A stretch of 34,175 nt of DNA, taken from NCBI GenBank assembly GCA_017614395.1, contig JAGABX010000023.1, positions 1 through 34,175 on the forward strand, read 5' to 3'. The notes beneath the pieces were generated by a model. It worked only from the letters and a program-made list of their open reading frames with translations, made no database searches and was not told the DNA's origin. How positions within the stretch are numbered: position 1 is the stretch's first letter; every line of letters starts with the position of its first letter. This document shows positions 8,184-17,919 of the stretch, piece after piece. This DNA comes from Eubacterium sp. Its GTDB lineage: Bacteria; Bacillota; Clostridia; Lachnospirales; Lachnospiraceae. The translations under genes were made by a program, and so were the position numbers.

Positions 8184-11100
8184 CTATTGTATCCGCGTGA
8201 CCGTGACGCGGCATCCCAATTTGACTCCCTCCACATTCGCGTAGATGATCGTTGTTCCGGGCATCTTTGCCGTAACCAGACCATTTTCATCCACACTCGC
8301 TATATTCGGATCCGCCGAATACCATGTGACCCCGGAGGATATCATAACCACTGACAACTGCTCGGTATCATACTGTCGTAACGTCACAGCCTTGCGGTTC
8401 AGATCGACAACCGTCACATCCACATGAGCCTCAACACCGTTTTGCGACTTCGCGTATATTGTGGCCTGGCCTACCTTGTGCGTGCTGATCTTGCCATGCG
8501 AGTTCACGGATGCCACTGACGGATTATCCGACCAGTATGAGATAGAATCTGTAGTATTTACCGGATTCGGCGTAATGCCCGCCTGAACGGACTTGCCCTT
8601 CGCAACAACTATGGATTCATTTGTCACCGTAAAGTTTGTCACGGGCATCGGCTCAGTAACTGTTACCCAGCAATAACATTTTTTCTTGCCGGCATCCTTT
8701 GATGTGGCAGTAATCTTGACAGTGCCCGCAGACATGCCGATAACCTTGCCTCCGTCAACCGTCGCTATGGCGGTATCACTGCTCTTCCACGTTACGCCCT
8801 TAACCGTTGCGTTTGCCGGAGTAATGATCACACTCAGCTGCACACTCTTGCCGATCATTATGCTGGCTGATGTCCGGTTCATCCTGATCTTGGTCACCAG
8901 CTGCCGGACAACAACCTTCATCTTGCCCTTTGCTTTTGATCCGTCCTGGCATGTAGCAGTGATCGTCGCCTTACCGACCTTTTTCGCCTTAACATTTCCG
9001 TTGGAGTCCACGGATGCAACCTTGGGTTTCGAACTCTTCCATTTCAGAGTTTTATTACCCTTGTATGCTCCGGTCACCTTGCGTCCCACACGGAATTTTT
9101 TTCCGACATTTATATATTTCGTGCTCGGCGACAGAGTAACCTTGGTATTATACTGCGGGTTTTTGTATTTTACATTCAACAGATACGAAACCTTTGCAGA
9201 TTCGTTGTCAACACTGACTCCCGTCAGGATAACCATTCCTTCGCTTTCGCCGGTAACATCAACGGAACCAACCTTCTCAACCAGAGAAACCGAGGCACTT
9301 CCTCCCGTATCATACGGTTCCCATGTCCATTTAATATTTTTCTCCGATGCTGTCTCCGGCAATACTGTCGGAGTAATTGTCAATGTTTCCCCAATATACA
9401 CGGTGGCCGTCTTGAAATCTGATTTAATTTCAGTCACACGGTCTATGACTATAATGTCTATGGAATTGGTACGCCCCGAACCTGTCGTGGCCATGACATA
9501 TGTTTTTCCGGCAGCGACCGCTGTAACCAAGCCGGAGTCCTTGTCAACAGATGCAATCTTGTCATCTCTGGATGTATAAGTGACCTTATCCGTAGATGTC
9601 TCCGGAATCATCTTTAACAGCTCCTTTAATTGGACCTGTCCCTTTGTGGGATCACCCTTGTACAGAGTCACGCTGTCACCCGTAAACTGTAATCCCGTGG
9701 ACGCCTGCGTGACAGTTACGGTAAACGTATATCTGGCATTGTCCTCCGTTCGGCACATGACCGTTACCTTGCCGACCTTACGCCCGATTACACTGAGTTC
9801 TCTTTTCTTATCATCATATGCGACGAGCACTATGTCCTTCGTATCACATGACCAGACCAGGTCTGACTGGGCTGTTTCCGGTTCGAATTTCACGGAAACT
9901 GTTTTAGTTTCACTGACCTCCAGATCCATGTGGTCATCCTTGATGTCTTTGCCCTCAAATGTAATATTATCGGGACCACCGGTAATTTTGACAATTGTAT
10001 TCGCATATTTGTTTTTCGGATTATGATCCGGTCTGACCGTAATACTCACTGTTCCCGGCGCTACGAACTTCAGATACCCGCTCGAATCAATTGTCGCTAC
10101 AGACGTATTGTCTATTGTCCATATCATTTTTGTAGATGTCGCATCCTTAGGCTCCATAGTCAATTCATCACTCATATTGTGTCCATTTTGATAAAAAGGA
10201 AAGCTGAAGGATTCAGCGTTGAACTTAAGATCAGTAATCGGAATTCGAACAGTGATGTCTACACTTACCCTGTCTCCCGTAACTGTATTCTCAACTATGA
10301 GGGTACCGGTTCCTCCCGCGAGCGCGTTGACGATTGCCGTCTTGTTATCATCCGAAGACCTTACCGTAAACACGCTTTCCTTGGAACTGATCCATCGCAA
10401 AGGAGCCACGGAAACAGTTTCCTTGATCACTGCCTCCAACGTCAGAACATCACCGACATTCATGAATTCATCACCGTCAGGATTTAACGTGAATTTTGTC
10501 ATCGCGTTCTGAACCTTAACACGGCAGGTTGCCGTACGCGTGATACCACCGGCTATGGTAACAGAAGCAGTTATCGTAACATCCGTGGTGGTAACTTTTA
10601 ATCCTGTTATCAATCCTGTATCGGAAACCGAAACACTCGTTGGATCACTGCTGTTCCACATAACAGAACCACTGTACGTGCCATGCAGATTCGCCTTTAA
10701 CTGATATGTCTGTTTCAAAGTTAATATGACAGATTCATCACCGAGAGTAATACCATCTACTATACTCAGGGTTGTTGTAAACGAAGATGGAACCGGGTCA
10801 TCCTGCCCCAGACCGAGCAGTTTTTTTACATAATCCTTTTTACCGGATTTTATTTCCATCTTTACCTTTACAATGGCCTCATTAACACCGGTAACCCTAA
10901 CTCTTGTCGAATCCAGGGTAACATATGTAGGCTCTGCGGTACTGCCACTGTCTGTCGTTACCGCCGGCACATTAAATGTATTGATAAAGTCATCTTCATC
11001 CATGTTGTATGACTTCGCCAGATTCAAACTGTCCCCTATTCCGAGCACAATTGATTTGTCCTTTATGGCGCTCTTTATCGTCAGTGTAGCCATGGACGCA

Positions 11101-12182
11101 GTCACGCCGTTACCGTAATTTGCCGTAGTAATATCTGAAGCATGGTTGGGATTATATGCGTAGAAATACACATAATATGTCCTCGCTATTCCTGATACTT
11201 CCATCTCATTTGTCATTGATCCCTTTGGCAGCAACGAGATCATGTCAGACTCCAGCCCCGCCGAGTTGGCAATCTCAACCAGCGTTCCTCCGGTCCCCTC
11301 AATTTTTATCGACCAGTATATCTTGCTTCTGATAACGTTTACCTGGTTATGAAAATCCGTATCGGTAAAGATAGAAGCTCCGTCGTCAACGACTAAATTC
11401 GGCTTGGCTTCATACCCGGTCCCGTTTGTCTTTGAGATCATCGGCAATACGTAAACCCCTATAAATGCCGTAACCGTATCCTCAGGACTGCCGCTCGGTG
11501 TGTAGTCCGCCTGTATCATGGTGTATCCCGCACCCACAGCCGTCACGCTCCCTGTTGAGTTTACGGTCGCCACCTCGTCATCACCAGTAGTCCAGGTAGC
11601 GTCCTTGGCGTCACCGAAATTCAGTTTCAATTGTTTTGACGCGGAATTAGTATACATGACCAGTGATCGATCTTGATCGGAACTGTAGACATATGAAAAA
11701 TTCGAATCATTACTTGTATCAATGGCAAATACAACCCTTATCTGAATGGTTGTTGAACCGACTGAGACATCACCTGATGATGTTTTTTCACTGACGCTCA
11801 ATGTCAGAGTTTCGGTACCGGGCTTCAGTGCGGTAACGATAGCGATTGTTTGAGAGGAGCCCTTGTTGACGTTAATAAAACCCTTGTGCTCCTCTAACGT
11901 CCAAGACACATTATACTTGTCTGACTCCTCGTATTTGTTGCCCGAGTCTGATTTGAACCCTAACTGCATGGTCTTTTCCTTCAATTCATACGGCTCGGTT
12001 GTGCTCAGTTCCTCGTTATTATAAATAATATGCAATCCGTCTGTCGCCGCCTTGGCCGTTTTCTCAGGATGGATCACAATGCCGGTCGTAACCAATCCCA
12101 AAACCAAACAAAGCGTGAGCACCACACTCAGTGCCCGCGCTCCGATTCCTTTTTTTATTTTCATTGTCGTCCTGTCTTTCAT
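8184..12182 (-). CDS. Large secreted protein with about 12 Ig-like (Big_2) repeats
   Basis: This is a predicted 1332-residue exported protein. The N-terminus has basic residues, a hydrophobic stretch (about 19-40) and a likely signal-peptidase site after AKA near residue 46. The rest is a string of bacterial Ig-like group 2 modules, recognised by the recurring W-x-S-S-D-x-x-x-A-x-V-x-x-x-G-x-V-T-A-x-x-x-G-x-x-x-I-x-A pattern. I count about twelve, the last four being closest to consensus; a stretch around residues 245-370 is divergent. Such proteins often act as adhesins or surface-layer components. No LPXTG motif, SLH domain, cell-wall-binding repeat or C-terminal membrane anchor is visible, and no enzymatic domain is recognised. 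The ATG at 12182 has GAGGT upstream; a TTG at 12203 and an ATG at 12164 fit less well. A promoter lies at 12237-12265. Confidence 0.85.
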   Translation of the reverse strand: MKDRTTMKIKKGIGARALSVVLTLCLVLGLVTTGIVIHPEKTAKAATDGLHIIYNNEELSTTEPYELKEKTMQLGFKSDSGNKYEESDKYNVSWTLEEHKGFINVNKGSSQTIAIVTALKPGTETLTLSVSEKTSSGDVSVGSTTIQIRVVFAIDTSNDSNFSYVYSSDQDRSLVMYTNSASKQLKLNFGDAKDATWTTGDDEVATVNSTGSVTAVGAGYTMIQADYTPSGSPEDTVTAFIGVYVLPMISKTNGTGYEAKPNLVVDDGASIFTDTDFHNQVNVIRSKIYWSIKIEGTGGTLVEIANSAGLESDMISLLPKGSMTNEMEVSGIARTYYVYFYAYNPNHASDITTANYGNGVTASMATLTIKSAIKDKSIVLGIGDSLNLAKSYNMDEDDFINTFNVPAVTTDSGSTAEPTYVTLDSTRVRVTGVNEAIVKVKMEIKSGKKDYVKKLLGLGQDDPVPSSFTTTLSIVDGITLGDESVILTLKQTYQLKANLHGTYSGSVMWNSSDPTSVSVSDTGLITGLKVTTTDVTITASVTIAGGITRTATCRVKVQNAMTKFTLNPDGDEFMNVGDVLTLEAVIKETVSVAPLRWISSKESVFTVRSSDDNKTAIVNALAGGTGTLIVENTVTGDRVSVDITVRIPITDLKFNAESFSFPFYQNGHNMSDELTMEPKDATSTKMIWTIDNTSVATIDSSGYLKFVAPGTVSITVRPDHNPKNKYANTIVKITGGPDNITFEGKDIKDDHMDLEVSETKTVSVKFEPETAQSDLVWSCDTKDIVLVAYDDKKRELSVIGRKVGKVTVMCRTEDNARYTFTVTVTQASTGLQFTGDSVTLYKGDPTKGQVQLKELLKMIPETSTDKVTYTSRDDKIASVDKDSGLVTAVAAGKTYVMATTGSGRTNSIDIIVIDRVTEIKSDFKTATVYIGETLTITPTVLPETASEKNIKWTWEPYDTGGSASVSLVEKVGSVDVTGESEGMVILTGVSVDNESAKVSYLLNVKYKNPQYNTKVTLSPSTKYINVGKKFRVGRKVTGAYKGNKTLKWKSSKPKVASVDSNGNVKAKKVGKATITATCQDGSKAKGKMKVVVRQLVTKIRMNRTSASIMIGKSVQLSVIITPANATVKGVTWKSSDTAIATVDGGKVIGMSAGTVKITATSKDAGKKKCYCWVTVTEPMPVTNFTVTNESIVVAKGKSVQAGITPNPVNTTDSISYWSDNPSVASVNSHGKISTHKVGQATIYAKSQNGVEAHVDVTVVDLNRKAVTLRQYDTEQLSVVMISSGVTWYSADPNIASVDENGLVTAKMPGTTIIYANVEGVKLGCRVTVTRIQ

Positions 12183-12236
12183 GCCACCGACCTCGCCTTT
12201 CAATAAACTTAAAACTGTTTGGATTCAATGCCCGTC

Positions 12237-12265
12237 ATTATCCTGAAAAAGCAAACGCTTTACAA
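12237..12265 (-). promoter_or_regulatory. Probable promoter for the Ig-repeat gene
   Basis: On the minus strand TTGTAA (12260-12265) and GATAAT (12237-12242) are separated by 17 bases, about 55 bases before the start codon. A perfect TTGACA further upstream (12318-12323) lacks a good partner -10 at 16-18 bases. Confidence 0.5.
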
Positions 12266-12378
12266 TTCTATATCGACCAATCACATTGATTATTTTACCA
12301 TGCACCTGTGTCAATTTCTCGACTCTTCCTTGACATAGATTTGTCGGCGCGGATTTGTCTGATTAATTCCAAAATAAT

Positions 12379-12900
12379 CTATTTTTCAATCTTATTTTCT
12401 GTTTTCTTGTCATTTTTAAACACAAAAATCTTGCTGAAAACAAAATTCAGCAGTATCACCAGAACCTGTGTCACGAGTTTTCCGATAAAAAGTATAACAC
12501 TGTCTCCCGGAAAAAGCATTGTTGTAAGCTGCACCCCGCCAATCTCGATTACCAGCGTTGCCGCGCGTCCGGCAAAAAACTTCGCCATCTCGACTGCAAT
12601 CCCTCGCGCACCATGTACCTCAGACCGAAACACCCATATCCGGTTCGTCACATAGGCAAAAAGAATTGACGAAACTATCGAAATCAGGTTTCCGAGAAAT
12701 GTTCCGACAGCAAAATCGCCCCAGTACCACTCCTCCCATTTCAGCACATACCAAAAAAACGCGCTCAACGCCAAATTGACGAGCGTCGTCAGCCCGCCGA
12801 ACAGCAAATACAGTATTCCTTCTCGGTGCTTCTGAAACGGCTCCTCAAACCTCCTGAGGAGCGGCAATCCCATGATCCGATCGAAAATATCCTTCTGCAT
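12379..12900 (-). CDS. GtrA-family membrane protein
   Basis: GtrA-like proteins are small membrane proteins thought to flip or present undecaprenyl-phosphate-linked sugars for decoration of surface polymers. The 173-residue protein has four predicted membrane helices (approximately 30-50, 65-85, 110-130 and 140-160). It carries the family pattern YLLFGGLTTLVN at the first helix and SILFAYVTNRIWVF at the second. The C-terminus is lysine-rich, as usual. The ATG at 12900 has GGGGGT upstream. An in-frame extension to 12996 would read through a perfect hairpin and is unlikely. A plausible partner is the GT2 enzyme at 18673-19656, a GtrB-type protein, although the two are 6 kb apart. The specific sugar cannot be told. 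Confidence 0.88.
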   Translation of the reverse strand: MQKDIFDRIMGLPLLRRFEEPFQKHREGILYLLFGGLTTLVNLALSAFFWYVLKWEEWYWGDFAVGTFLGNLISIVSSILFAYVTNRIWVFRSEVHGARGIAVEMAKFFAGRAATLVIEIGGVQLTTMLFPGDSVILFIGKLVTQVLVILLNFVFSKIFVFKNDKKTENKIEK

Positions 12901-12921
12901 ACAGCATCTACCCCCGTCCGA

Positions 12922-12957
12922 AAGTATAGTATTGCCCCTCGCAACAATACTATACTT
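12922..12957 (-). promoter_or_regulatory. Perfect 13-bp hairpin before gtrA
   Basis: AAGTATAGTATTG (12922-12934) and CAATACTATACTT (12945-12957) are exact reverse complements around a 10-base loop (12935-12944). It ends about 20 bases before the GtrA start codon. The loop plus two stem bases (12933-12944) is exactly complementary to 13028-13039 in element B, so the two could pair in a common transcript. No U-run follows. Confidence 0.75.
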
Positions 12958-13007
12958 CCAGAATTCAAGGCTCGCAAATACATCTAACAGTTTCAAAAAT
13001 CTAATCA

Positions 13008-13108
13008 GTCAGCCGATTTCACAACTCTTGCGAGGGGCATTCTCCCGAAGTGGAGCGAGCGCAGCGAGCGTGAACGTGCCCCGAGCGGGAGTTGTGAAAT
13101 CGGCTGAC
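13008..13108. repeat. Long palindromic element after typA (element B)
   Basis: The outer arms at 13008-13027 and 13089-13108 are perfect 20-bp inverted repeats. Further pairing inside (GGGGCA at 13034-13039 with TGCCCC at 13077-13082) extends the stem past a short mismatched section. The apex contains the direct repeat GCGAGCG-CA-GCGAGCG around 13056-13070, including CAGCGAGC (13062-13069) as in element A. It starts 9 bases after the typA stop codon. It could be a transcript 3'-end structure, a mobile palindromic repeat or a regulatory leader for gtrA. Confidence 0.75.
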
Positions 13109-13117
13109 GGTCGCAAA

Positions 13118-14950
13118 TCAGTTATTATTTCTCTTGGATCTGTACCGCTCGGTATGATCAAGGATCTTCTTCCGTATCCGCAGCGAACTCGGCGTCACCT
13201 CGAGCAGCTCATCCGTATCGATGTAATCCAGCGCCTGCTCCAGTGACAACTCCCTCGGCGGCGTCAACCTGAGCGCCTCATCCGCCCCAGACGAACGTGT
13301 ATTGGTCAGATTCTTTTTCTTGCATACATTAACCTCGATATCGTCGAACTTCGCATGTTCCCCGACAACCATTCCCTCGTATACTTTTTCTCCGGGACCG
13401 ATAAAAAGAGTCCCTCTCTCCTGTGCGTTGAACAAACCATAGGTGATTGTCTCGCCGGCCTCAAATGCGATGAGTGAGCCACGGCTGCGATAGGGAATGT
13501 CACCCTTGTACGGACCGTATCCGTTAAACTCCGTATTCATCACTCCGTTGCCCTTAGTATCTGTCAGGAATTCACTGCGGTAACCGATCAGTCCCCTCGA
13601 CGGGATCAAAAATGTCAGTCTTGTCGTTCCCCCGCCGAGTGGCTCCATGTTCTGCATCTCACCCTTGCGTGTGGACAGTTTCTCAATGACAGTACCGGTA
13701 CAATCATCCGGCACATCTACGATTGCCAGCTCCATAGGCTCTGTTTTCTCTCCGTTCTCCTCATGATAGAGCACCTCCGGTTTGCTAACGGCAAATTCAT
13801 ATCCCTCGCGGCGCATGTTCTCAATCAAAACAGATAAATGCAACTCACCCCGCCCGGAAACCTTGAATGCCTCGGTAGTATCCGTATCCTCAACACGCAG
13901 CGACACGTCGGTGTTCAACATGCGATACAGACGGTCACGCAGATGGCGGGATGTAACGTACTCGCCTTCCGTTCCCGCCAACGGCGAATCGTTTACAATA
14001 AAATTCATGGCAATAGTCGGCTCGGATATTTTCTGGAAAGGAATGGCAACCGGATTCTCCGGTCCGCACAGAGTATCACCGATACGTATGTCGGAAATTC
14101 CGGAAATCGCAACCACTTCACCAAATGACGCCTCCTGAACCTCTACTCTTTCGAGTCCCTCAAACACGTACAGTTTTGAAATGCGCACAGACTCTCTCTT
14201 GTCAGGATCATGATGATTAACGATCACCGCTTCAGTCCCCACATGAATTGATCCGTTATCAACCTTTCCGATGCCGATCCGTCCGATGTATTCATTGTAA
14301 TCTATTGTGGATATCAGCACCTGCATCTCTGCATCCGGATCCCCCTCAGGCGCAGGTATGTAATCTAAAATAGCGTCAAACAGCGGCCGCATATCACCAC
14401 CGCCCTTTGCCGCCGATTCAAGATCAGGATATGCACAACCCTCCTTGGCCGACGCAAAAACAAATGGACAATCAAGCTGCGCATCGTCAGCCTCTAAATC
14501 AATAAAAAGCTCGAGAACCTCATCCACGATTTCCTCAGGTCTCGCCTGATCGCGGTCTATTTTATTTACGCAAACCACGACCGGAAGCGACAGTTCCAGC
14601 GCCTTTTTCAAAACAAATTTTGTCTGCGGCATAGCGCCTTCAAAAGCATCAACGACCAGCACGACCCCGTTAACCATTTTCAGTACACGCTCGACCTCAC
14701 CGCCGAAATCCGCATGCCCCGGGGTATCAATAATGTTTATCTTCACATCATTGTAATGGATTGATGTATTCTTCGATAATATCGTAATTCCCCGCTCCCT
14801 CTCAATATCATCAGAATCCATCACCCTTTCGGCAACTTCTTCATTTTCTCGAAACACCCCGCTCTGCTTCAACAACTCATCCACCAGAGTAGTCTTCCCG
14901 TGATCTACATGCGCAATAATAGCTATATTTCTAATATCTTCCCTTATCAT
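13118..14950 (-). CDS. typA: Ribosome-associated GTPase TypA/BipA
   Basis: TypA is a translational GTPase of the EF-G/LepA class that binds ribosomes and supports assembly and stress growth. The 610-residue protein opens with the G domain: P-loop AHVDHGKT (13-20), RERGITI switch [13 protein letters not shown] (G3) and NKID (G4). The beta-barrel domain 2, EF-G-like domains and TypA C-terminal domain follow, including a LTDTKGNG sequence. Length is normal. Its start codon overlaps the stop of the upstream sugar dehydratase by four bases (ATGA), so translation is probably coupled. That is an unusual home for typA, which is more often monocistronic. A long palindrome (13008-13108) follows the stop. 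Confidence 0.96.
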   Translation of the reverse strand: MIREDIRNIAIIAHVDHGKTTLVDELLKQSGVFRENEEVAERVMDSDDIERERGITILSKNTSIHYNDVKINIIDTPGHADFGGEVERVLKMVNGVVLVVDAFEGAMPQTKFVLKKALELSLPVVVCVNKIDRDQARPEEIVDEVLELFIDLEADDAQLDCPFVFASAKEGCAYPDLESAAKGGGDMRPLFDAILDYIPAPEGDPDAEMQVLISTIDYNEYIGRIGIGKVDNGSIHVGTEAVIVNHHDPDKRESVRISKLYVFEGLERVEVQEASFGEVVAISGISDIRIGDTLCGPENPVAIPFQKISEPTIAMNFIVNDSPLAGTEGEYVTSRHLRDRLYRMLNTDVSLRVEDTDTTEAFKVSGRGELHLSVLIENMRREGYEFAVSKPEVLYHEENGEKTEPMELAIVDVPDDCTGTVIEKLSTRKGEMQNMEPLGGGTTRLTFLIPSRGLIGYRSEFLTDTKGNGVMNTEFNGYGPYKGDIPYRSRGSLIAFEAGETITYGLFNAQERGTLFIGPGEKVYEGMVVGEHAKFDDIEVNVCKKKNLTNTRSSGADEALRLTPPRELSLEQALDYIDTDELLEVTPSSLRIRKKILDHTERYRSKRNNN

Positions 14951-16920
14951 TTCTTTTTTCGACTCTCCTTCGCCTCTATGCCTCGCAAATATTTCTCATC
15001 CATGCGTTTCCTGTCGCGCTCCTTATCCTGCTCCCTTTCATTGTAGGTCGGAACCAGCTCGGCAACAATCTCCTTCATGCGGTCTGTCTCGCCATACGCG
15101 GCATCATACAGGTTATCCAGTTTTTCCAAAAAAAGCTCCCCGTCAAAATCTATCGGTTTTCCGATGTGGATCATCTCATGTTCGGTATCGCTCAGTCCCT
15201 CCTCATCCATCAGCATTTCTTCATAAAGCTTCTCACCGGGCCGCAATCCCGTATATACAATTTCAATATCCTCATCCGGTTCGTATCCGGACAGTTTTAT
15301 CAGATTCCTTGCCAGATCATCAATCCGGACGGGCTTGCCCATGTCTAAAACAAATATTTCGCCGCCCTTTGCGAGCGCGCCCGCCTCTAACACCAATGAA
15401 ACAGCCTCCGGGATCGTCATAAAATATCTAATGACTCTCTTATCCGTTACGGTTACCGGTCCTCCGGCCTCTATCTGCTTTTTAAAAAGAGGAATAACCG
15501 AGCCGTTTGATCCCAGCACATTTCCGAAACGAACGGCAACAAACTCTGTTGTGGATCGTTTGTCTAATTCCTGGATAACCATCTCACAAATCCGCTTGGA
15601 GGCTCCCATGATATTAGTGGGATTCACTGCCTTGTCCGTTGAGATCAGTACAAATCTTTCCGTGCCGTATTTATCAGCCGCCAGCGCTGTTTTATATGTC
15701 CCGAAAACATTGTTTTTTATTGCCTCGTTCGGTGAATCCTCCATCAGTGGAACATGCTTGTGCGCTGCCGCATGATATACGATCTGCGGCTTATATTTTT
15801 TAAATATATCCTCCATGCGTGACGTATTGCGAACTGATCCGATCAGTGTTTCCAAACGAAGCTCAGGATTTGAAACACGAAGTTCCTGCTGGATGTCATA
15901 TGCGTTGTTCTCATAAATATCAAAAATTATCAGCAGTTTCGGTTTTTTTGTGGCAATCTGCCGGCACAACTCGCTTCCGATAGAACCGCCTCCGCCGGTA
16001 ACTAAAACAACCTTGTTCCTGACATAATCAGTAACCGCGTCAATATCGATCTGTACCGGTTCACGCCCGAGCAGATCCTCAATCTGCACCGGTCGAAGTT
16101 TCTCAACAGCCGCCTCCCCGGTTACGAACTGATATATTCCCGGCAAAATCTTCAATGCGGCACCGGTTTCCTGACATATCTCCAGTATCTCTCCGATATC
16201 ACGTCTGGATGCCGACGGCATGGCAATTATGATCTCGTTTATGTTATATTTTTCTGCCGTCGGGATAATCTCATCCCTGCCTCCTACCACCTTGACACCG
16301 TGAATATATGTGCCCTGTTTAATCTTGTCATCATCGATAATAGCGCAGATGTCCGAATCAAGCTTATCCGAATTGATCAGCTCGGTTATGATCAGATTGC
16401 AAGCCTCACCGGCGCCGATGATCATTGTATTTCTCATATGCGCCCCGTGAGTTCTTCTCCTGCGTATCATCCTGGCTACACGATATGAGAATCTGCCGGC
16501 AACCGTCAATAGGAACAGCAATATCGTATAAATCACAAAATAGGTTCTGGGCAGCTTGTGAAACGAGCCGAATACTGTCAGAAAATGAATTGCACCGGAT
16601 ACAATGCATGCGAAAAAGCAGCTCAGTCCCTCATTTATTCCGGCAAATCGCCACAAACTGTGATATAGTTTAAATAACGCAAATACAACAATAGTCAGTA
16701 TTGTATTTACAATTGCCATTCGTTCAATGGTCCCGAGATAACCCAATCGATAATCATCATATATGCCGGCTTCCGACACCACGTCAAACCGCATATCATA
16801 ACGCAGCATCAATGCGAGAAATGAGCACAGGTTAATACATATTATATCCCAAGCAACTAACATGATGCGAATAATAATTGAAACCTTGCCTGTCTCTTTA
16901 TAATGATTCCATTTACCCAT
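14947..16920 (-). CDS. Membrane-bound nucleotide-sugar 4,6-dehydratase (CapD/PglF-like)
   Basis: The family converts UDP-GlcNAc or a related UDP-sugar into a 4-keto-6-deoxy intermediate for surface glycans. The 657-residue protein has four predicted membrane helices (about 15-40, 70-90, 98-118, 128-145). A first Rossmann-like domain follows with GAGEA (169-173), and then the extended short-chain dehydratase domain with TGGGGSIG (308-315) and STDKAVNPTNIMGASK (427-442). The usual catalytic Tyr position is Met, as in the FlaA1/PglF class of dehydratases. The ATG at 16920 has GGAGGT seven bases upstream. The LicD gene ends 14 bases before it and typA overlaps its end. No partner aminotransferase or acetyltransferase is in the window. 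The exact substrate is inferred only from the family. Confidence 0.9.
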   Translation of the reverse strand: MGKWNHYKETGKVSIIIRIMLVAWDIICINLCSFLALMLRYDMRFDVVSEAGIYDDYRLGYLGTIERMAIVNTILTIVVFALFKLYHSLWRFAGINEGLSCFFACIVSGAIHFLTVFGSFHKLPRTYFVIYTILLFLLTVAGRFSYRVARMIRRRRTHGAHMRNTMIIGAGEACNLIITELINSDKLDSDICAIIDDDKIKQGTYIHGVKVVGGRDEIIPTAEKYNINEIIIAMPSASRRDIGEILEICQETGAALKILPGIYQFVTGEAAVEKLRPVQIEDLLGREPVQIDIDAVTDYVRNKVVLVTGGGGSIGSELCRQIATKKPKLLIIFDIYENNAYDIQQELRVSNPELRLETLIGSVRNTSRMEDIFKKYKPQIVYHAAAHKHVPLMEDSPNEAIKNNVFGTYKTALAADKYGTERFVLISTDKAVNPTNIMGASKRICEMVIQELDKRSTTEFVAVRFGNVLGSNGSVIPLFKKQIEAGGPVTVTDKRVIRYFMTIPEAVSLVLEAGALAKGGEIFVLDMGKPVRIDDLARNLIKLSGYEPDEDIEIVYTGLRPGEKLYEEMLMDEEGLSDTEHEMIHIGKPIDFDGELFLEKLDNLYDAAYGETDRMKEIVAELVPTYNEREQDKERDRKRMDEKYLRGIEAKESRKKK

Positions 16921-16934
16921 TTTCAAACCTCCGG

Positions 16935-17861
16935 TCAGTCTACCCATTCTTTTCTTTTATGCTTGGGTTCCCTGTTAACGCAATAATATTTTCCATGATA
17001 ATCCTGATAAGGTTTTTCCAGATCGAGATAAACAATATCTCTCTGTGCTATTCTCTCCTCTTCAGGCGGCAAAATAGTATAATCTCCGAATGCAGTCAGC
17101 AGATAATCCTCCGCCCCTGCCGGAACGGGCAGCAGCGTATTCTCGAATGGCACCTCACGGTATGTATTGAACCAGACCTTGTCATACCAGTTATTTCTGT
17201 ATGCAACCCCTGAACACAACTCCGTGACACCCTCGCATTTTCCTATTTTATATGCTGACATCATTTTTTGAGAGTATTTAATAAAACGATACCTCATCCT
17301 TCGTCCGCGAAACAGTCCCAACAACATCGGGCCGGCGATACGCATAAAACGGCTGCTGTTTTCAGGTACTTTTTCTTCACTGAACAACAGATAAATATGA
17401 GCCCAGCGCATTTGCTTTTTTCTGGATCCGGAATCATCCGGATAACCGTCCAACGGCATTATATCCAATGCAACACCATGCACGAGATCAAGATCCTTCT
17501 GGTACGGACGGATCATGGTAGTGCGACGGTCCCGTAATGTTGCGTATGCGTTTCTGTCAGTAAAATCTTTGGAATGAATTGAAAGCGCATATCTGCGACC
17601 CGGATCATAATCGGGCCAAAGGCGTAAAAACCTCATATAATCACGTCTCGGCATGAAGAAGTCTATGTCATCATCCCACGGGATGAATCCGCCCTTGCGC
17701 AGTGCTCCTATACAACTTCCTCTGCACAAAAAAGCCAGCAGTCCGTTTTCCTTGCAAAACTGCCAGAACAACTTTGCCATCTCGAGCGATATTCTTTTTA
17801 CCTGTAATAATTCCCTGTCAGAATATATATAATTATATGTTTCTTTATCATACTTATTCAT
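16935..17861 (-). CDS. LicD-family protein (phosphotransferase of surface polymers)
   Basis: LicD proteins transfer phosphocholine or related phospho-alcohols from CDP donors onto teichoic acids and other glycans. The roughly 308-residue protein has the family core at about residues 43-75: GSCIGALRKGGFIPWDDDID followed by FFMPRRDYMRF. The DDDID aspartates are the expected nucleotidyl-transferase metal site. No membrane helix is obvious. I favour the ATG at 17861, which has AGGGA about eight bases upstream, over the ATG two codons earlier (17867). The gene lies 58 bases after the phosphoglycosyl transferase in a polysaccharide operon. No choline kinase or cytidylyltransferase (licA, licC) is seen. 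The donor could therefore be CDP-glycerol (from TagD) or the product of the IspD/TarI-like enzyme. This last point is inference. Confidence 0.87.
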   Translation of the reverse strand: MNKYDKETYNYIYSDRELLQVKRISLEMAKLFWQFCKENGLLAFLCRGSCIGALRKGGFIPWDDDIDFFMPRRDYMRFLRLWPDYDPGRRYALSIHSKDFTDRNAYATLRDRRTTMIRPYQKDLDLVHGVALDIMPLDGYPDDSGSRKKQMRWAHIYLLFSEEKVPENSSRFMRIAGPMLLGLFRGRRMRYRFIKYSQKMMSAYKIGKCEGVTELCSGVAYRNNWYDKVWFNTYREVPFENTLLPVPAGAEDYLLTAFGDYTILPPEEERIAQRDIVYLDLEKPYQDYHGKYYCVNREPKHKRKEWVD

Positions 17862-17919
17862 CAGCATATTCCCTGATTAATCACCGGTACAATCCGGATC
17901 TATTACCGCAAACAAATAA

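Noticed and set aside
8060-8296. A 78-codon minus-strand frame ending just before recN
   Set aside because: Most of it overlaps the end of the Ig-repeat gene in another frame and the hairpin at 8133-8179. No ribosome site or recognisable protein pattern.
8686-9579. Open frame of 297 codons on the plus strand opposite the Ig-repeat gene
   Set aside because: Its product is a low-complexity Val/Thr/Phe-rich mirror of the Ig repeats, with no ribosome site or family pattern. It is an antisense shadow.
12318-12323. Perfect TTGACA upstream of the Ig-repeat gene
   Set aside because: No acceptable -10 box at 16-18 bases; TAATCA at 16 bases is weak. The pair at 12237-12265 fits better.
12331-12360. 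Direct repeat of GATTTGTC between gtrA and the Ig-repeat gene
   Set aside because: Only two copies 5 bases apart, with no symmetry and no relation to the promoter. Treated as chance.
12901-12996. N-terminal extension of the GtrA protein to 12996
   Set aside because: It would translate through the perfect hairpin and adds no conserved residues. The ATG at 12900 begins at the usual family start.
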